Below are positions 16,730 through 26,415 of a stretch of 64,000 nucleotides of DNA, piece after piece. The first letter of the stretch is position 1, and each line of letters opens with the position of its first letter. The notes beneath the pieces were generated by a model that worked only from the letters and a program-made list of their open reading frames with translations, searched no databases and was not told the origin of the DNA. A program made the translations under genes and the position numbers. This DNA comes from Cognatiyoonia koreensis. Lineage in GTDB: Bacteria; Pseudomonadota; Alphaproteobacteria; Rhodobacterales; Rhodobacteraceae. The stretch covers positions 434,001 through 498,000 of the forward strand of contig NZ_FOIZ01000002.1 in assembly GCF_900109295.1 (NCBI RefSeq). Direction: 5' to 3'.

Positions 16730-18379
16730 TTATTTTGACACTTGCGGCCCCAAGGTCACAAAGTCGTACTTTGCCAGAAACAGAACGATCCCGTTCAGGC
16801 GGGGTGCAAGTGCTGGCAGGCGTCCCAACAAATCCCCCATTGTGAGGGGTTGATGCGCGGCGATAAGCGCCAGCGTTTCAAAAACTTCGCTGTCCGGCGC
16901 GACCTTTCGCTTGTAGAGTTTGCGCCCGTTGATCATGTCCAAATCCGCCAGCTTTTCGGCGTCGAGGGGTTCGGCGGTCACAATGACCGTGTCGGCAGTC
17001 AGAGGCCTGCTTGGATAGTGCCGATAGGTATCGAACGGCGATGCTTCCATCGGGTTTTGCACGCGCGGGATCTGTTTCGCGCTCTGACGCTGGCGCGCAA
17101 GTTCGTCGGCCAGCGCCATATATTGCGGGATTACTGCGGACCAATCGAAATTGCGGGTGACATGCGCGCGCCCTGCCGCGCCCATCTTCTTGCGCAGATC
17201 CTTATTCTGCACCAGACGATCGAGCGCTTTTGTATAGGCTTGCACATCAAGCACGGTCTGTTGCTGCACGCAGGACAGATAATAGAGATATCCGTCACTG
17301 CCGTCAGCAAAACGCGAGGCCAGAAGCCTGCCTGTTGCATCATCTGGCGGCGCCATGATCGTCGGAACCAGCATTCCGGTCAGACCGTCCACGACTGTAT
17401 CGCGAAAACCATTCCAATCCGGCATCACAACCGGCAAGCCAGCGGCCATTGCTTCAACCGGAACCAGACCAAATGTTTCCTGAATGTTGTCGACCGGCAG
17501 CGTGAAAATATCGGCACCCGACCAGATATGCCGGCGCACGTCCGGTTCGCGCCCATCAATGAAATGAACGGTGACAGATGGACAAAGCGCGTTCGCGCCC
17601 GTTTCATGCAGCACCCTTTCGCCTTCGCGGTCGCTCCAGCCAACCATCCAGAGGTGAACCTGCTGCCCGCCTTTCGCGATACGCTCCAAGGCCATGAACA
17701 GCGGCACGGGATTCGCCTTTTCAACCGACGTGAGGCGGCCCATGGTCATGACCACAACAGCGTCATCCGGTGTTTCGAACCTGCCACGCATCTGGGCGCG
17801 CCCGTCATCGGTTGGCGCAAAATCCGCCGCATGAATACCCAGCGGAATGATCGGCAGCTGCGGCTGTGGAATGACCTGCGCACCAAAGCGGGCCCTGATG
17901 TAATCCGCCTCAAGCGCGAACTGGCGCGCCACGACGGATTGAACGGCCCGGCTTGTGCAAATGATCGCGTCCCACGGCTCCACGGGTTGCAGCATCAGGT
18001 TATGCAGGTTCTCGACAATCCGGCGGGTCGATACAGTGTGTGTGATCCCGACAAGCGAACATCTGCGCATATCACCGCGGGCACGCTGCCAAACCGCGTT
18101 CAGATAGCCGGGCGAGGGAAAGAAAACCGTACCGAATTTGGTGAAATCATGTCGGTCGCGCAGTACAGCCGCGTTGACCGGGCGGGTTTCCCCAAAGTCT
18201 TCGGCCAGCGCGCGGAAATCATCCGCATGGGCAGCTGTTTCGGTGACAACATTGATCTGGTCGCCAGTGCCATAGCGCTGAAAAGCGCGCACAAAGGACT
18301 GCCCAGCCGACCGGCGACCAACCAGATCGGCCCCTTTTCCTTCGACAGCGTCCGGATGAAAGTAAATCGCAGGTGTCAT
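16730..18379 (-). CDS. GT4 family glycosyltransferase with C-terminal extension
   Basis: The 549-residue retaining GT-B glycosyltransferase shows VVVMTMGRLTSVEKANPVPL, the acceptor/donor loop GADIFTLPVDNIQETFGLVP and the family EAMAAGLPVVMPDWNGFRDT (EX7E-like). About 110 residues beyond the normal GT4 end (from PRVQNPMEASPFDTY) are extra and unrecognised. I chose the ATG at 18379; an upstream TTG would overlap the preceding gene. It is downstream of the Gfo/Idh/MocA gene with a 38-base gap. The sugar donor and acceptor are unknown. Confidence 0.85.
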   Translation of the reverse strand: MTPAIYFHPDAVEGKGADLVGRRSAGQSFVRAFQRYGTGDQINVVTETAAHADDFRALAEDFGETRPVNAAVLRDRHDFTKFGTVFFPSPGYLNAVWQRARGDMRRCSLVGITHTVSTRRIVENLHNLMLQPVEPWDAIICTSRAVQSVVARQFALEADYIRARFGAQVIPQPQLPIIPLGIHAADFAPTDDGRAQMRGRFETPDDAVVVMTMGRLTSVEKANPVPLFMALERIAKGGQQVHLWMVGWSDREGERVLHETGANALCPSVTVHFIDGREPDVRRHIWSGADIFTLPVDNIQETFGLVPVEAMAAGLPVVMPDWNGFRDTVVDGLTGMLVPTIMAPPDDATGRLLASRFADGSDGYLYYLSCVQQQTVLDVQAYTKALDRLVQNKDLRKKMGAAGRAHVTRNFDWSAVIPQYMALADELARQRQSAKQIPRVQNPMEASPFDTYRHYPSRPLTADTVIVTAEPLDAEKLADLDMINGRKLYKRKVAPDSEVFETLALIAAHQPLTMGDLLGRLPALAPRLNGIVLFLAKYDFVTLGPQVSK

Positions 18380-18417
18380 GGCAACATCATCACGACAGTT
18401 GTGATGCGGCGCAAGAC

Positions 18418-19467
18418 TTAGACCGGCAAGCTTCGACAACTGTCAGCATTGGATTCAACGGCCCGATCAAGGACCCGTTGCAAGGCGGCACCGCGGGTAA
18501 AATCGGGGCGCACCGAGTCACCTGACTGGATCGCCTTGATGAAGCGCACGTAATTCGTGTCCACGTCGGGTGTGGCGACCTCTTGCCATTCCGCTTTTTC
18601 CAGATTTGCACCGGTGCATTTGCGCAACTGGCTCTTCCCGCCTTCGAACAAGACTTCCAATCCGCCTTGGGTGCCATAAAGCCGCAAGCGCAGGTCGTTC
18701 AGATGCCCCGATGCAAAGCGCGTCGCATGGATCACACCGGCCGCGCCGTTAGCAAGCGTCAGGTGCATCGAAAAACTGTCATTTGCGTCCAGCACATAAG
18801 CCCCGATCCGGTTCCCTTCGGCCTTGGGAAATGTCGTCAACCGGCACGACACATCCGCCGCACCAGACCCTGCGGCGAACGTCGCGTAGTCAAGGATATG
18901 CACACCGACATCGCCCAGAACGCCAAGCGATCCATGCGCGGATGACAATCGCCACAACCACTGATCTTCAGTCTTCCAGTCGCCCCACGCAGGCTGGGTG
19001 AGCCAGCTTTGCAGATACGACGCTTCAAAATGCCGGACTTCGCCAATCTCGCCGGACGCGACAATATCAGCCCCCGCCATCAAGGCAGGTACGTTGCGAT
19101 AGGTCAGGTTCACCATGTTGACGACACCTGCCGCCTGCGCGGCTGTGGCCATTTCCGCAGCATCCGCCGCCATCGCGGCGAGCGGTTTTTCACAAAGTAC
19201 ATGCTTGCCAGCCGCCAAAAGCGGCATGGTCGTGCGGTGATGCACCCCGTCGGGAGTCACGTTGGACACGGCATCGAAATCGCCCCACGCAAGGGCGGCA
19301 GAAACCGAGTCAAATCCATTCGGAATGCCGAATTCTTTTTGAAACGCGGCAAGGTTCTCGGGGTTGGTATCGACACCCGCGACGACACTGACACCGTCCA
19401 TCGCCGCATAGGCGCGAGCATGGTCATGCGCCATCCCGCCTGTGCCGACGATCATCACGCGGATCAT
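18418..19467 (-). CDS. Gfo/Idh/MocA family oxidoreductase
   Basis: The 349-residue NAD(P)-dependent sugar dehydrogenase-like protein has an N-terminal Rossmann fold [20 protein letters not shown]. The family signature KHVLCEKPLAAM carries the catalytic-region Lys (EKP), and the C-terminal alpha/beta domain includes GDVGVHILDYATF. The substrate cannot be read from sequence. It overlaps the ThuA-like gene (ATGA), a frequent pairing in sugar catabolic and inositol-like loci. Confidence 0.88.
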   Translation of the reverse strand: MIRVMIVGTGGMAHDHARAYAAMDGVSVVAGVDTNPENLAAFQKEFGIPNGFDSVSAALAWGDFDAVSNVTPDGVHHRTTMPLLAAGKHVLCEKPLAAMAADAAEMATAAQAAGVVNMVNLTYRNVPALMAGADIVASGEIGEVRHFEASYLQSWLTQPAWGDWKTEDQWLWRLSSAHGSLGVLGDVGVHILDYATFAAGSGAADVSCRLTTFPKAEGNRIGAYVLDANDSFSMHLTLANGAAGVIHATRFASGHLNDLRLRLYGTQGGLEVLFEGGKSQLRKCTGANLEKAEWQEVATPDVDTNYVRFIKAIQSGDSVRPDFTRGAALQRVLDRAVESNADSCRSLPV

Positions 19468-20252
19468 CAGCGGAACCCGTCTTCGCCGTCAGCGTGCAAC
19501 CGCGGACCGCGTGCCTCGATCGGTTCAAGCGCACTTTCAACCGGCACATTCGGCGCATCCGTCACTCTAGACACGCGCGGTGCTGGGTTGTGTGCCCAGG
19601 CACACGCGTTGCGCAACACAGTCTGGACGTTCGCATCGTGATACGTCGGATAGGTTTCGTGCCCCGGACGGAAATAGAACACATTTCCGGCGCCCCGCTT
19701 GTAGGTGAGGCCAGAGCGGAACACTTCGCCACCCGCAAACCAACTGATGAACACGGTTTCAAGCGGTTCGGGGACGCCAAAGGGTTCGCCATACATCTCC
19801 TCGTTCTCAAGCTCGAAATGATCAGGCAGACCGGCAGCAATGGGATGATTGCGCGATGTGACCCAAAGACGTTCACGCTCGCCCGCCTCACGCCATGTTA
19901 GGTTACATGGCGTACCCATTAGGCGTTTGAAAATTTTGGCAAAATGCGCCGAATGCAGCAGGATGATGCCCATGCCCGCCCAAACATGTTCTGCGACCCG
20001 CTCGACAACCGCGTCGTCAACGTCGCCGTGTGCGGCGTGGCCCCACCAGATCAGCACATCGGTTTGGGCAAGACGGGCTTGCGTCATGCCGTGTTCCGGC
20101 TCTTGCAAGGTGGCGGTCGTCGCGGTGAAGCGCTTGTCGGTATTCAACGCATCTGCAATCGCCCCGTGCATCCCCTTGGGATAAAGTTCAGCGACGGTCT
20201 CATTACTTTGTTCGTGAACGTTTTCGCCCCAGACGGTGACATTGATCGGCAT
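19467..20252 (-). CDS. ThuA-like domain protein
   Basis: The 261-residue member of the ThuA (trehalose utilisation, class I amidotransferase-like) family starts [14 protein letters not shown]. It shows [36 protein letters not shown] and [19 protein letters not shown] chose the ATG at 20252 because homology begins there; the open frame extends 18 codons upstream without support. It is first of the ThuA-oxidoreductase-GT4 unit, divergent from bchG over 151 bases. The true substrate is unknown. Confidence 0.8.
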   Translation of the reverse strand: MPINVTVWGENVHEQSNETVAELYPKGMHGAIADALNTDKRFTATTATLQEPEHGMTQARLAQTDVLIWWGHAAHGDVDDAVVERVAEHVWAGMGIILLHSAHFAKIFKRLMGTPCNLTWREAGERERLWVTSRNHPIAAGLPDHFELENEEMYGEPFGVPEPLETVFISWFAGGEVFRSGLTYKRGAGNVFYFRPGHETYPTYHDANVQTVLRNACAWAHNPAPRVSRVTDAPNVPVESALEPIEARGPRLHADGEDGFR

Positions 20253-20348
20253 GGCTTTCGACTCCCAAAGCGCTTTGAAGGAACCTTGCGCAGAAACACG
20301 AAACAAGGCAATCCCGAATAAGGGGGGATCGTGTCACTTTGCCCCATG

Positions 20349-20366
20349 TGTCAACTTGACTTTACA
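20349..20366. promoter_or_regulatory. PpsR/CrtJ operator 1 of bchG
   Basis: TGTCAACTTGACTTTACA is an exact TGT-N12-ACA palindrome. It ends two bases before a possible -35 element (TTGCCG, 20368-20373) of bchG. Confidence 0.75.
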
Positions 20367-20383
20367 CTTGCCGACTCCCCAAC

Positions 20384-20401
20384 TGTCCAACTAAACTGAC
20401 A
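20384..20401. promoter_or_regulatory. PpsR/CrtJ operator 2 of bchG
   Basis: TGTCCAACTAAACTGACA is a second exact TGT-N12-ACA, 17 bases from the first. It covers a possible -10 (TAAACT, 20392-20397) and ends two bases before the bchG ATG. Confidence 0.75.
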
Positions 20402-20403
20402 CA

Positions 20404-21303
20404 ATGACTGTCAGTTCTGCCATCCAGACGCCTCGCCGCTGGCCCGCACCACGGGCCGCCTTGCGTCTGATCAAACCCGTGACATGGTTTCCGCCGATGT
20501 GGGCCTATTTATGCGGCGCGGTTTCGGCAGGGGTTTCACCTGCGGGGCAGTGGTGGCTGGTGATACTCGGTGTCATCCTGGCAGGCCCGATCGTCTGCGG
20601 CATGTCACAGGCCGCGAATGACTGGTGCGACAGGCATGTGGATGCAATCAACGAACCGGACAGGCCAATCCCGTCAGGGCAAATCCCCGGACGCTGGGGG
20701 CTATGGATCGCACTGATCATGACGGTGCTGTCGCTTTTCGTGGGGTACCAGCTTGGCCCGTGGGGTTTTGCGGCAACCATCGCTGGTGTCGCAGCAGCCT
20801 GGGCCTATTCCTGCGAACCGATCCGCGCCAAACGATCCGGCTGGTGGGGGCCGGGCCTGTGCGGACTGGCCTACGAAACACTACCGTGGATCACCGGTGC
20901 CGCGATCTTGTCGGCGGGCGCACCTACAATCGAAGTTCTGATCATCGCAACACTTTACGGGATTGGCGCGCATGGCATCATGACGCTGAACGATTTCAAG
21001 GCGATCGAGGGCGACCGACAGATGGGTCTGAAATCGTTGCCGGTCACGCTCGGGCCGCGTCTGGCCGCAGGGGTGGCCTGTCTTGTGATGGCGGTCCCGC
21101 AGGTGATCGTTATCGGGGCGCTATTCACGTGGGACAAGCCAGTGCATGGCTTCGGCGTGGCTGCCATGCTTGGCGTCCAACTGGCCGCCATGCGGGTGCT
21201 GCTGCGCGATCCCGAAGGCAAGACGCCCTGGTATCAGGGCATGGGCATTCTTTTTTACATCAGCGGCATGATGATTGCCGCCTTCGCAATCAGGAGCCTC
21301 TGA
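20404..21303 (+). CDS. bchG: Bacteriochlorophyll synthase BchG
   Basis: The 299-residue polytopic UbiA-type prenyltransferase esterifies bacteriochlorophyllide a with geranylgeranyl (or phytyl) diphosphate. The prenyl-binding Asp motif is ANDWCDRHVDAINEPDRPIP (about residues 67-88); IKPVTWFPPMWAY and a second Asp-rich NDFKAIEGDRQMGLKSLPV are also typical. The ATG at 20404 is the only start, because a TAA lies in frame 12 bases upstream. No Shine-Dalgarno precedes it, so the message may be leaderless. It leads bchG-orf427-bchP-idi. Confidence 0.96.
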   Translation: MTVSSAIQTPRRWPAPRAALRLIKPVTWFPPMWAYLCGAVSAGVSPAGQWWLVILGVILAGPIVCGMSQAANDWCDRHVDAINEPDRPIPSGQIPGRWGLWIALIMTVLSLFVGYQLGPWGFAATIAGVAAAWAYSCEPIRAKRSGWWGPGLCGLAYETLPWITGAAILSAGAPTIEVLIIATLYGIGAHGIMTLNDFKAIEGDRQMGLKSLPVTLGPRLAAGVACLVMAVPQVIVIGALFTWDKPVHGFGVAAMLGVQLAAMRVLLRDPEGKTPWYQGMGILFYISGMMIAAFAIRSL

Positions 21304-21304
21304 C

Positions 21305-22585
21305 ATGCATCTTTCGTGGTTCCAGATTTTCCGGCTTGGTTTCGTGCAAATGGCGCTTGGTGCCATCGTGGTGCTGACCACATCGACGCTGAACAGACTG
21401 ATGGTTGTCGAACTGTCGCTGGCAGCGATCCTGCCAGGGTTCCTTGTGGCACTGCACTACGGCATCCAGCTAAGCCGGCCGAAATGGGGCTTTGTCTCGG
21501 ACGCGGGGGGCAAGCGCACAAGGTTTATCATCGGCGGCATGTTCGTGCTTGCGCTGGGGGCGATGCTGGCAGCGGGCGCGATCCTGGTCTTTCCAACATC
21601 GTTTGCGCTGGGCCTTGCCATTTCCATCCTCGCCTACGCACTGATCGGTGTCGGTGTCGGAGCGTCCGGAACGTCACTGCTCGCGCTGCTCGCAACAACC
21701 ACACTGCCGCACAGACGGGCAGCGGCCGCGACAATCACCTGGCTGATGATGATCTTCGGCATCGCTGCAACGGCGGGCAGCGTCGGGGCAATGCTTGACC
21801 CTTACACGCCTGCACTGCTGATCAAACTGGTCGGCATCGTCTGCGCGGTAGCAACGCTTGCCACAATCATCGCCGTCTGGGGCATCGAAAAGCGTTTGAT
21901 CGCGGTGAAAGAACCCGATCACACACCGTTCTTGGAAGGATTGGCACAGGTCTGGTCCGAAACACGGGCGCGCAACTTCACGATCTTCGTGTTCCTGTCG
22001 ATGACCGCCTATTTCATGCAGGAATTGATCCTTGAACCATATGCGGGGTTGGTATTTGCATTCTCGCCGGGACAATCCACGGCCCTGTCAGGCGCACAGA
22101 ACGGCGGCGTTTTCATCGGAATGCTCTGCGTGGGCATTCTTGCGACCGGCTTCAAGGTCGGCAGCCTGCGCAATTGGGTCATGGCCGGGTGCATCGGGTC
22201 TGCCGCATCACTCGCCGTGATTGCGATGCTGGGTCCACTCGGGCCGGGCGGGCCACTGACCCCGGCTGTGGTAATGCTCGGGTTTTTCAACGGGATGTTC
22301 GCGGTTGCCGCCATCGGATCGATGATGGCGCTGGCGGGCGAAGGACGCGCGCAGCGCGAAGGCACCCGCATGGGGCTTTGGGGCGCGGCACAAGCCATCG
22401 CCGCTGGCTTTGGCGGATTGGTTGGGGCTGGTCTGGTCGACGTGCTGCGCTTGTCCCTGCCTGACGATCAGGCCTTCGGATCGGTGTTCCTGTTTGAAGC
22501 TGCAATCTTTATCGCCGCGACTGTCATGGCCGCGAAAATCATGGACCGGCGCATGCCGTCCGCTGCAATGGTTCCGGGAGAATGA
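21305..22585 (+). CDS. BCD/PucC-family transporter (Orf427)
   Basis: The 426-residue protein with about 12 transmembrane helices is the Orf427/Bch2 member of the PucC/LhaA major-facilitator group, which lies between bchG and bchP in Rhodobacter. Landmarks are FQIFRLGFVQMALGAIVVLT, RLMVVELSLAAILPGFLVAL and the internal GGKRTRFI loop. The group is linked to light-harvesting assembly or pigment delivery. AGGAG precedes the ATG at 21305, one base after bchG. The role is inferred from the family. Confidence 0.9.
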   Translation: MHLSWFQIFRLGFVQMALGAIVVLTTSTLNRLMVVELSLAAILPGFLVALHYGIQLSRPKWGFVSDAGGKRTRFIIGGMFVLALGAMLAAGAILVFPTSFALGLAISILAYALIGVGVGASGTSLLALLATTTLPHRRAAAATITWLMMIFGIAATAGSVGAMLDPYTPALLIKLVGIVCAVATLATIIAVWGIEKRLIAVKEPDHTPFLEGLAQVWSETRARNFTIFVFLSMTAYFMQELILEPYAGLVFAFSPGQSTALSGAQNGGVFIGMLCVGILATGFKVGSLRNWVMAGCIGSAASLAVIAMLGPLGPGGPLTPAVVMLGFFNGMFAVAAIGSMMALAGEGRAQREGTRMGLWGAAQAIAAGFGGLVGAGLVDVLRLSLPDDQAFGSVFLFEAAIFIAATVMAAKIMDRRMPSAAMVPGE

Positions 22586-22587
22586 TC

Positions 22588-23769
22588 ATGGAATATGATG
22601 TAATCGTCGTAGGCGGCGGCCCATCGGGTGCCACAGCAGCCGAGGATCTTGCCAAGGCCGGGCACAGCGTTGCGATGCTGGACCGGGCCGGACGGATCAA
22701 ACCCTGCGGCGGGGCCATTCCACCACGATTGATCGCAGACTTTGACATTCCGGACGAACAGATCGTGGCCAAGATCCAAACGGCCCGCATGATTTCTCCG
22801 ACACAGCGACACGTCGATATCCCCATTGAAAACGGCTTTGTCGGCATGGTGGACCGCGAGCATTTCGACGAATTCCTGCGCACTCGCGCGCAAGAGGCTG
22901 GCGCGCACCGCTATTCCGGATCGTTTCAGGGAATCGAACGTCATGGCGACACGAAATCAGTCGTGTTCCGGGATGGCGTCAGCGGAAACGTTCAGAAAAT
23001 GGACTGCAAACTGATCATCGGGGCCGATGGCGCACGATCCAATGTTGCCCGGCTCGAAGTGCCGGGGGGCGATACCATTCCCTATGTGATCGCCTATCAC
23101 GAAATTATCGAAGCCCCTGCTCAGACCGAAACCTATGATCCCAAACGGTGCGACGTCATCTATGACGGGGCGATCAGCCCCGATTTTTATGGCTGGATTT
23201 TCCCGCATGGCGGACAGGCCAGCATCGGCATGGGGTCAATGATCAAAAGTGTCGACGTCAAGGAGGCGACCGCCGCCTTGCGCCGCACGGCAGGGTTGAG
23301 CGAATGCAAAACAATCCGCAAGGAAGGCGCACCGATCCCGCTGAAACCACTTGATCGCTGGGACAATGGCAAAGACGTCGTGCTGGCGGGTGATGCAGCA
23401 GGCGTTGTTGCGCCATCGTCCGGTGAAGGCATTTATTATGCTATGGTGGGCGGGCGCGTCGCGGCAACTGCGGCGGCATCGTGCCTTGCGACGGGTCGCG
23501 CCAAAGACCTGCAAATGGCCCGCAAACTGTTCATGCGCGAACACAAACAGGTGTTCCGTGTCCTTGGTGCGATGCAGAACGCTTATTACAAAAGCGACAT
23601 GCGGCGCGAACGCTTTGTGTCATTGTGTCACGATGTCGATGTCCAGCGGTTGACCTTTGAAGCATATATGAACAAGAAGCTGGTCAAGGCGCGCCCGCTT
23701 GCGCACTTGAAAATCGGGATCAAGAACCTCGCCCATCTGACAGGGCTGGTATCGGAGCTGCGCACATGA
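22588..23769 (+). CDS. bchP: Geranylgeranyl reductase BchP
   Basis: The 393-residue FAD-dependent enzyme reduces the geranylgeranyl tail of bacteriochlorophyll a to phytyl. It has the N-terminal dinucleotide site MEYDVIVVGGGPSGATAAED, a conserved RIKPCGGAIPPRL, and VLAGDAAGVVAPSSGEGI. The ATG at 22588 is favoured over the one at 22582 because GGAG is then seven bases away. It is nearly contiguous with orf427 and overlaps idi (ATGA). Confidence 0.95.
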   Translation: MEYDVIVVGGGPSGATAAEDLAKAGHSVAMLDRAGRIKPCGGAIPPRLIADFDIPDEQIVAKIQTARMISPTQRHVDIPIENGFVGMVDREHFDEFLRTRAQEAGAHRYSGSFQGIERHGDTKSVVFRDGVSGNVQKMDCKLIIGADGARSNVARLEVPGGDTIPYVIAYHEIIEAPAQTETYDPKRCDVIYDGAISPDFYGWIFPHGGQASIGMGSMIKSVDVKEATAALRRTAGLSECKTIRKEGAPIPLKPLDRWDNGKDVVLAGDAAGVVAPSSGEGIYYAMVGGRVAATAAASCLATGRAKDLQMARKLFMREHKQVFRVLGAMQNAYYKSDMRRERFVSLCHDVDVQRLTFEAYMNKKLVKARPLAHLKIGIKNLAHLTGLVSELRT

Positions 23770-24299
23770 CGATCATGATCCCTGCCTGGGTGGACGGCAA
23801 ACTCGAACCCGTGGAAAAACTCGCGGCGCATCAGCTTGGCTTGAAACACAAGGCAGTCAGCGTTTTCGTGATGAACCGCGGTCGGGTGCTGATCCAGCAG
23901 CGGGCGATGGGAAAGTATCACACGCCGGGCCTTTGGGCGAATACCTGCTGCACACATCCCGAATGGGATGAAGACCCTGCCGATTGCGCCGTGCGCCGCC
24001 TGAACGAAGAGCTTGGGATCAGCGGGATCTATCCCGCGCATCGCGATCAGGTGGAATACCGCGCCGATGTCGGCGATGATCTGATTGAACACGAGGTCGT
24101 CGAAATCTTTGTCGCCGATGCACCCGATGATTTGAAGGTCAACCCGAACCCGGAAGAGGTCATGGCGATCGAATGGGTCGGTTTCTACGACCTTGCCGCA
24201 CAAGTCGCACGCACGCCTGACAAGTTCACACCCTGGCTGCGCATCTACCTGCAGGAATATAAGTCCGCGATTTTCGGTGACCTTGTCCGCGCCGGATAG
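23766..24299 (+). CDS. idi: Isopentenyl-diphosphate delta-isomerase type I
   Basis: The 177-residue Nudix-fold isomerase interconverts IPP and DMAPP for carotenoid and phytyl synthesis. Catalytic landmarks are NTCCTHPEWDED (the Cys) and RRLNEELGI with the metal-binding Glu residues, plus IEHEVVEIF. It overlaps bchP and ends two bases from the stop of the convergent dxs, so the two isoprenoid genes face each other. Confidence 0.96.
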   Translation: MTIMIPAWVDGKLEPVEKLAAHQLGLKHKAVSVFVMNRGRVLIQQRAMGKYHTPGLWANTCCTHPEWDEDPADCAVRRLNEELGISGIYPAHRDQVEYRADVGDDLIEHEVVEIFVADAPDDLKVNPNPEEVMAIEWVGFYDLAAQVARTPDKFTPWLRIYLQEYKSAIFGDLVRAG

Positions 24300-24300
24300 G

Positions 24301-26217
24301 TCAGCCCGACACCAATCCAACCTTGCGCGGTGAAACGCCCGCTGCCTGCATCGCTGTCGCGGCGATATCGACTGCTGTCATGCCAGCCTCTGCATACATC
24401 GCGTCAGGGGCCGCCTGATCGATGTAGCGGTCAGGCAGGGTCACAGTCCGCAACTGGCAACGCCCGTCCAGCAACCCATCGTTTGCCAGATCATGCAGCA
24501 CCATCGCGCCGAACCCGCCCTGACTGCCCTGTTCGACCGTGATCAGCGCCTTGTGGTTTTTCAGCAGTTGCCGGATCAGGTCACGGTCCAGCGGTTTCGC
24601 AAACCGCGCGTCAGCCAGCGTGACGGACACGCCCTGCGCCTCCATCAACGCGCGCGCCTTGACGCATTCGCCCATGTGCGCGCCGAATGACAGGATCGCG
24701 ATGTCGTCCCCCTCGACAACGATGCGTCCTTTGCCGATCTCAAGTACGTCGCCCCGATCAGGCATCGACACGCCTTCGCCTTCGCCACGCGGGTATCGGA
24801 ACGCAATGGGACCGTCGTCATAGGCGGCGGCCGTGCGCACCATGTGCATCAGCTCTGCCTCGTCCGAGGCGGCCATAACCACCATGTTTGGCAAAGCGGA
24901 CAGATACCCGATATCGAACGCGCCCGCGTGGGTCGGACCGTCCGCCCCGACCAGACCCGCGCGATCAATCGCAAAGCGCACCGGCAAGTTCTGAAGCGCA
25001 ACATCATGGACGATCTGGTCGTACCCGCGTTGCAGGAAGGTCGAATAGATGGCGCAGAACGGCTTGAGCCCCGATGCAGCCATGCCGGCGGCAAAGGTGA
25101 CGCCATGTTGCTCTGCAATTCCGACGTCAAAGACCCGCGCCGGAAAACGGTCTGCCATGATGTTGACGCCGGTGCCTGATGGCATGGCGGCAGTGACCGC
25201 CACGATTGCCGGATCATGGGCGGCCTCTTGGGTCAGCGCCTCTCCGAACACCTTGGTGTAGCTTGGCGCGTTTGGCTTGCCCTTGGCCTGCTGGCCCGTG
25301 GCGGGATCGAATTTGCTGACGCCGTGGCCTTTGTCGGCGGCACCTTCAGCGGGAGCATAGCCCTTGCCCTTGGTCGTGCAGACGTGAATCAGGACCGGCC
25401 CCGTGGCCCGCGTACGCGCGGCACGCAGCACCGGTAAAAGCTGGGACATATCGTGCCCGTCAATCGGACCGATGTAGGAAAAGCCAAGCGATTCAAACAG
25501 CGTGCCCTGATTGCCTGGTGCGGCACCGGTCACAAGCTGGCGCGCGCGGCGGGCATGATCACGCAGGGGGCCAGGCAGAGCAGATTCGAACCCTTCGGCC
25601 ATCTTCTGCATCTCACCAAAGGGAGAGGCATAAAGACCGGAGAGGTATTTCGACATCGCCCCAACTGGCGGCGCAATGGACATTTCGTTGTCGTTGAGGA
25701 TCACGAACATGCGGCGGCCTTCGGCACCGGCGTTGTTCATCGCCTCATAGGCCATGCCGGCGCTGATCGACCCGTCACCAATGACAGCGATGGCGTCGCC
25801 CGTATCCATGCCGAGATCGCGGCCCATCGTGAAACCAAGGGCTGCGGAAATCGAGGTCGAGGAATGCGCTGCACCAAACGGATCAAAGCGGGATTCCGAG
25901 CGTTTCGTGAATCCGGAAATGCCGCCTTCCTGTCGCAAGCTTGTCATGCGGTCACGACGACCTGTCAGGATCTTGTGAGGGTAACACTGGTGACCCACGT
26001 CCCAGACCAGCTTGTCGCGCGGGGTGTCAAAGACGGCATGGATCGCCACGGCAAGTTCGACCACGCCAAGGGATGACCCCAGGTGCCCGCCGGTCTGCGA
26101 CACGGATGCGATGACTTCATTGCGGACCTCGCGCGCAAGTTCCGCAAGGGCGCTGTCGGACAGGGCGCGCATGTCCGCCGGGCCTGCGATGCGGTCCAAA
26201 TGGGGAGTCATGGTCAT
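24301..26217 (-). CDS. dxs: 1-deoxy-D-xylulose-5-phosphate synthase
   Basis: The 638-residue thiamine-diphosphate enzyme condenses pyruvate and glyceraldehyde-3-phosphate, the first MEP-pathway step. It has [32 protein letters not shown], and the ThDP/Mg motif [18 protein letters not shown] (from residue 147). The C-terminal transketolase domain shows [25 protein letters not shown] lies upstream of the ATG. It follows pufX, as in Rhodobacter, but a strong terminator sits just 18 bases before its start, so expression needs readthrough or its own promoter. Confidence 0.97.
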   Translation of the reverse strand: MTMTPHLDRIAGPADMRALSDSALAELAREVRNEVIASVSQTGGHLGSSLGVVELAVAIHAVFDTPRDKLVWDVGHQCYPHKILTGRRDRMTSLRQEGGISGFTKRSESRFDPFGAAHSSTSISAALGFTMGRDLGMDTGDAIAVIGDGSISAGMAYEAMNNAGAEGRRMFVILNDNEMSIAPPVGAMSKYLSGLYASPFGEMQKMAEGFESALPGPLRDHARRARQLVTGAAPGNQGTLFESLGFSYIGPIDGHDMSQLLPVLRAARTRATGPVLIHVCTTKGKGYAPAEGAADKGHGVSKFDPATGQQAKGKPNAPSYTKVFGEALTQEAAHDPAIVAVTAAMPSGTGVNIMADRFPARVFDVGIAEQHGVTFAAGMAASGLKPFCAIYSTFLQRGYDQIVHDVALQNLPVRFAIDRAGLVGADGPTHAGAFDIGYLSALPNMVVMAASDEAELMHMVRTAAAYDDGPIAFRYPRGEGEGVSMPDRGDVLEIGKGRIVVEGDDIAILSFGAHMGECVKARALMEAQGVSVTLADARFAKPLDRDLIRQLLKNHKALITVEQGSQGGFGAMVLHDLANDGLLDGRCQLRTVTLPDRYIDQAAPDAMYAEAGMTAVDIAATAMQAAGVSPRKVGLVSG

Positions 26218-26234
26218 AACAGCACCTTTCTGAT

Positions 26235-26278
26235 AAAAAAGCGCCGCAAGTGATGCCGGATCGGCACTCTTGCGACGC
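26235..26278 (-). terminator. Rho-independent terminator between pufX and dxs
   Basis: On the minus strand a 10-bp stem (GCGTCGCAAG pairing with CTTGCGGCGC, one T-G pair) continues through a small internal loop into a 5-bp stem (TGCCG/CGGCA). It is followed by TTTTTT. It ends the puf transcript 17 bases before the dxs ATG. Confidence 0.8.
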
Positions 26279-26369
26279 TAGTTCCTGTAGCCAACAGGAA
26301 GGGAACTGAGGTGTGGCCTTGGCCGCTCCTCAATATCGGACCCACCAGGGAGGGTGGCCCGATGGCAAG

Positions 26370-26407
26370 GGGGCGGGCAACTGGCGTCGCGCCGGCATGC
26401 CCGCCCC
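26370..26407 (-). other. Stem-loop directly after pufX
   Basis: GGGGCGGGCA pairs with TGCCCGCCCC as a perfect 10-bp stem, with a small inner hairpin (GGCG-TCG-CGCC) in the loop. No T-run follows, so it looks like an mRNA 3'-end stabiliser rather than a terminator. Confidence 0.7.
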
Positions 26408-26415
26408 TGTCTCGG

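Larger units (their letters stand above)
26235..26415 (-). ncRNA. Candidate 3'UTR-derived sRNA of the puf operon (PcrX-like position)
   Basis: This 181-base structured spacer follows the pufX stop and ends in the terminator. It has a 10-bp hairpin right after pufX (26370-26407), then TTCCTGT/ACAGGAA (26282-26300), then the terminator. Rhodobacter sphaeroides produces PcrX, an sRNA from the puf 3'UTR, at this position. Sequence homology to PcrX was not tested. Confidence 0.35.

Noticed and set aside
16742..18421. A 559-codon open frame antisense to the GT4 gene
   Set aside because: GC-rich codon bias keeps the antisense frame open; composition is Arg/His/Cys-rich and no family motif is present.
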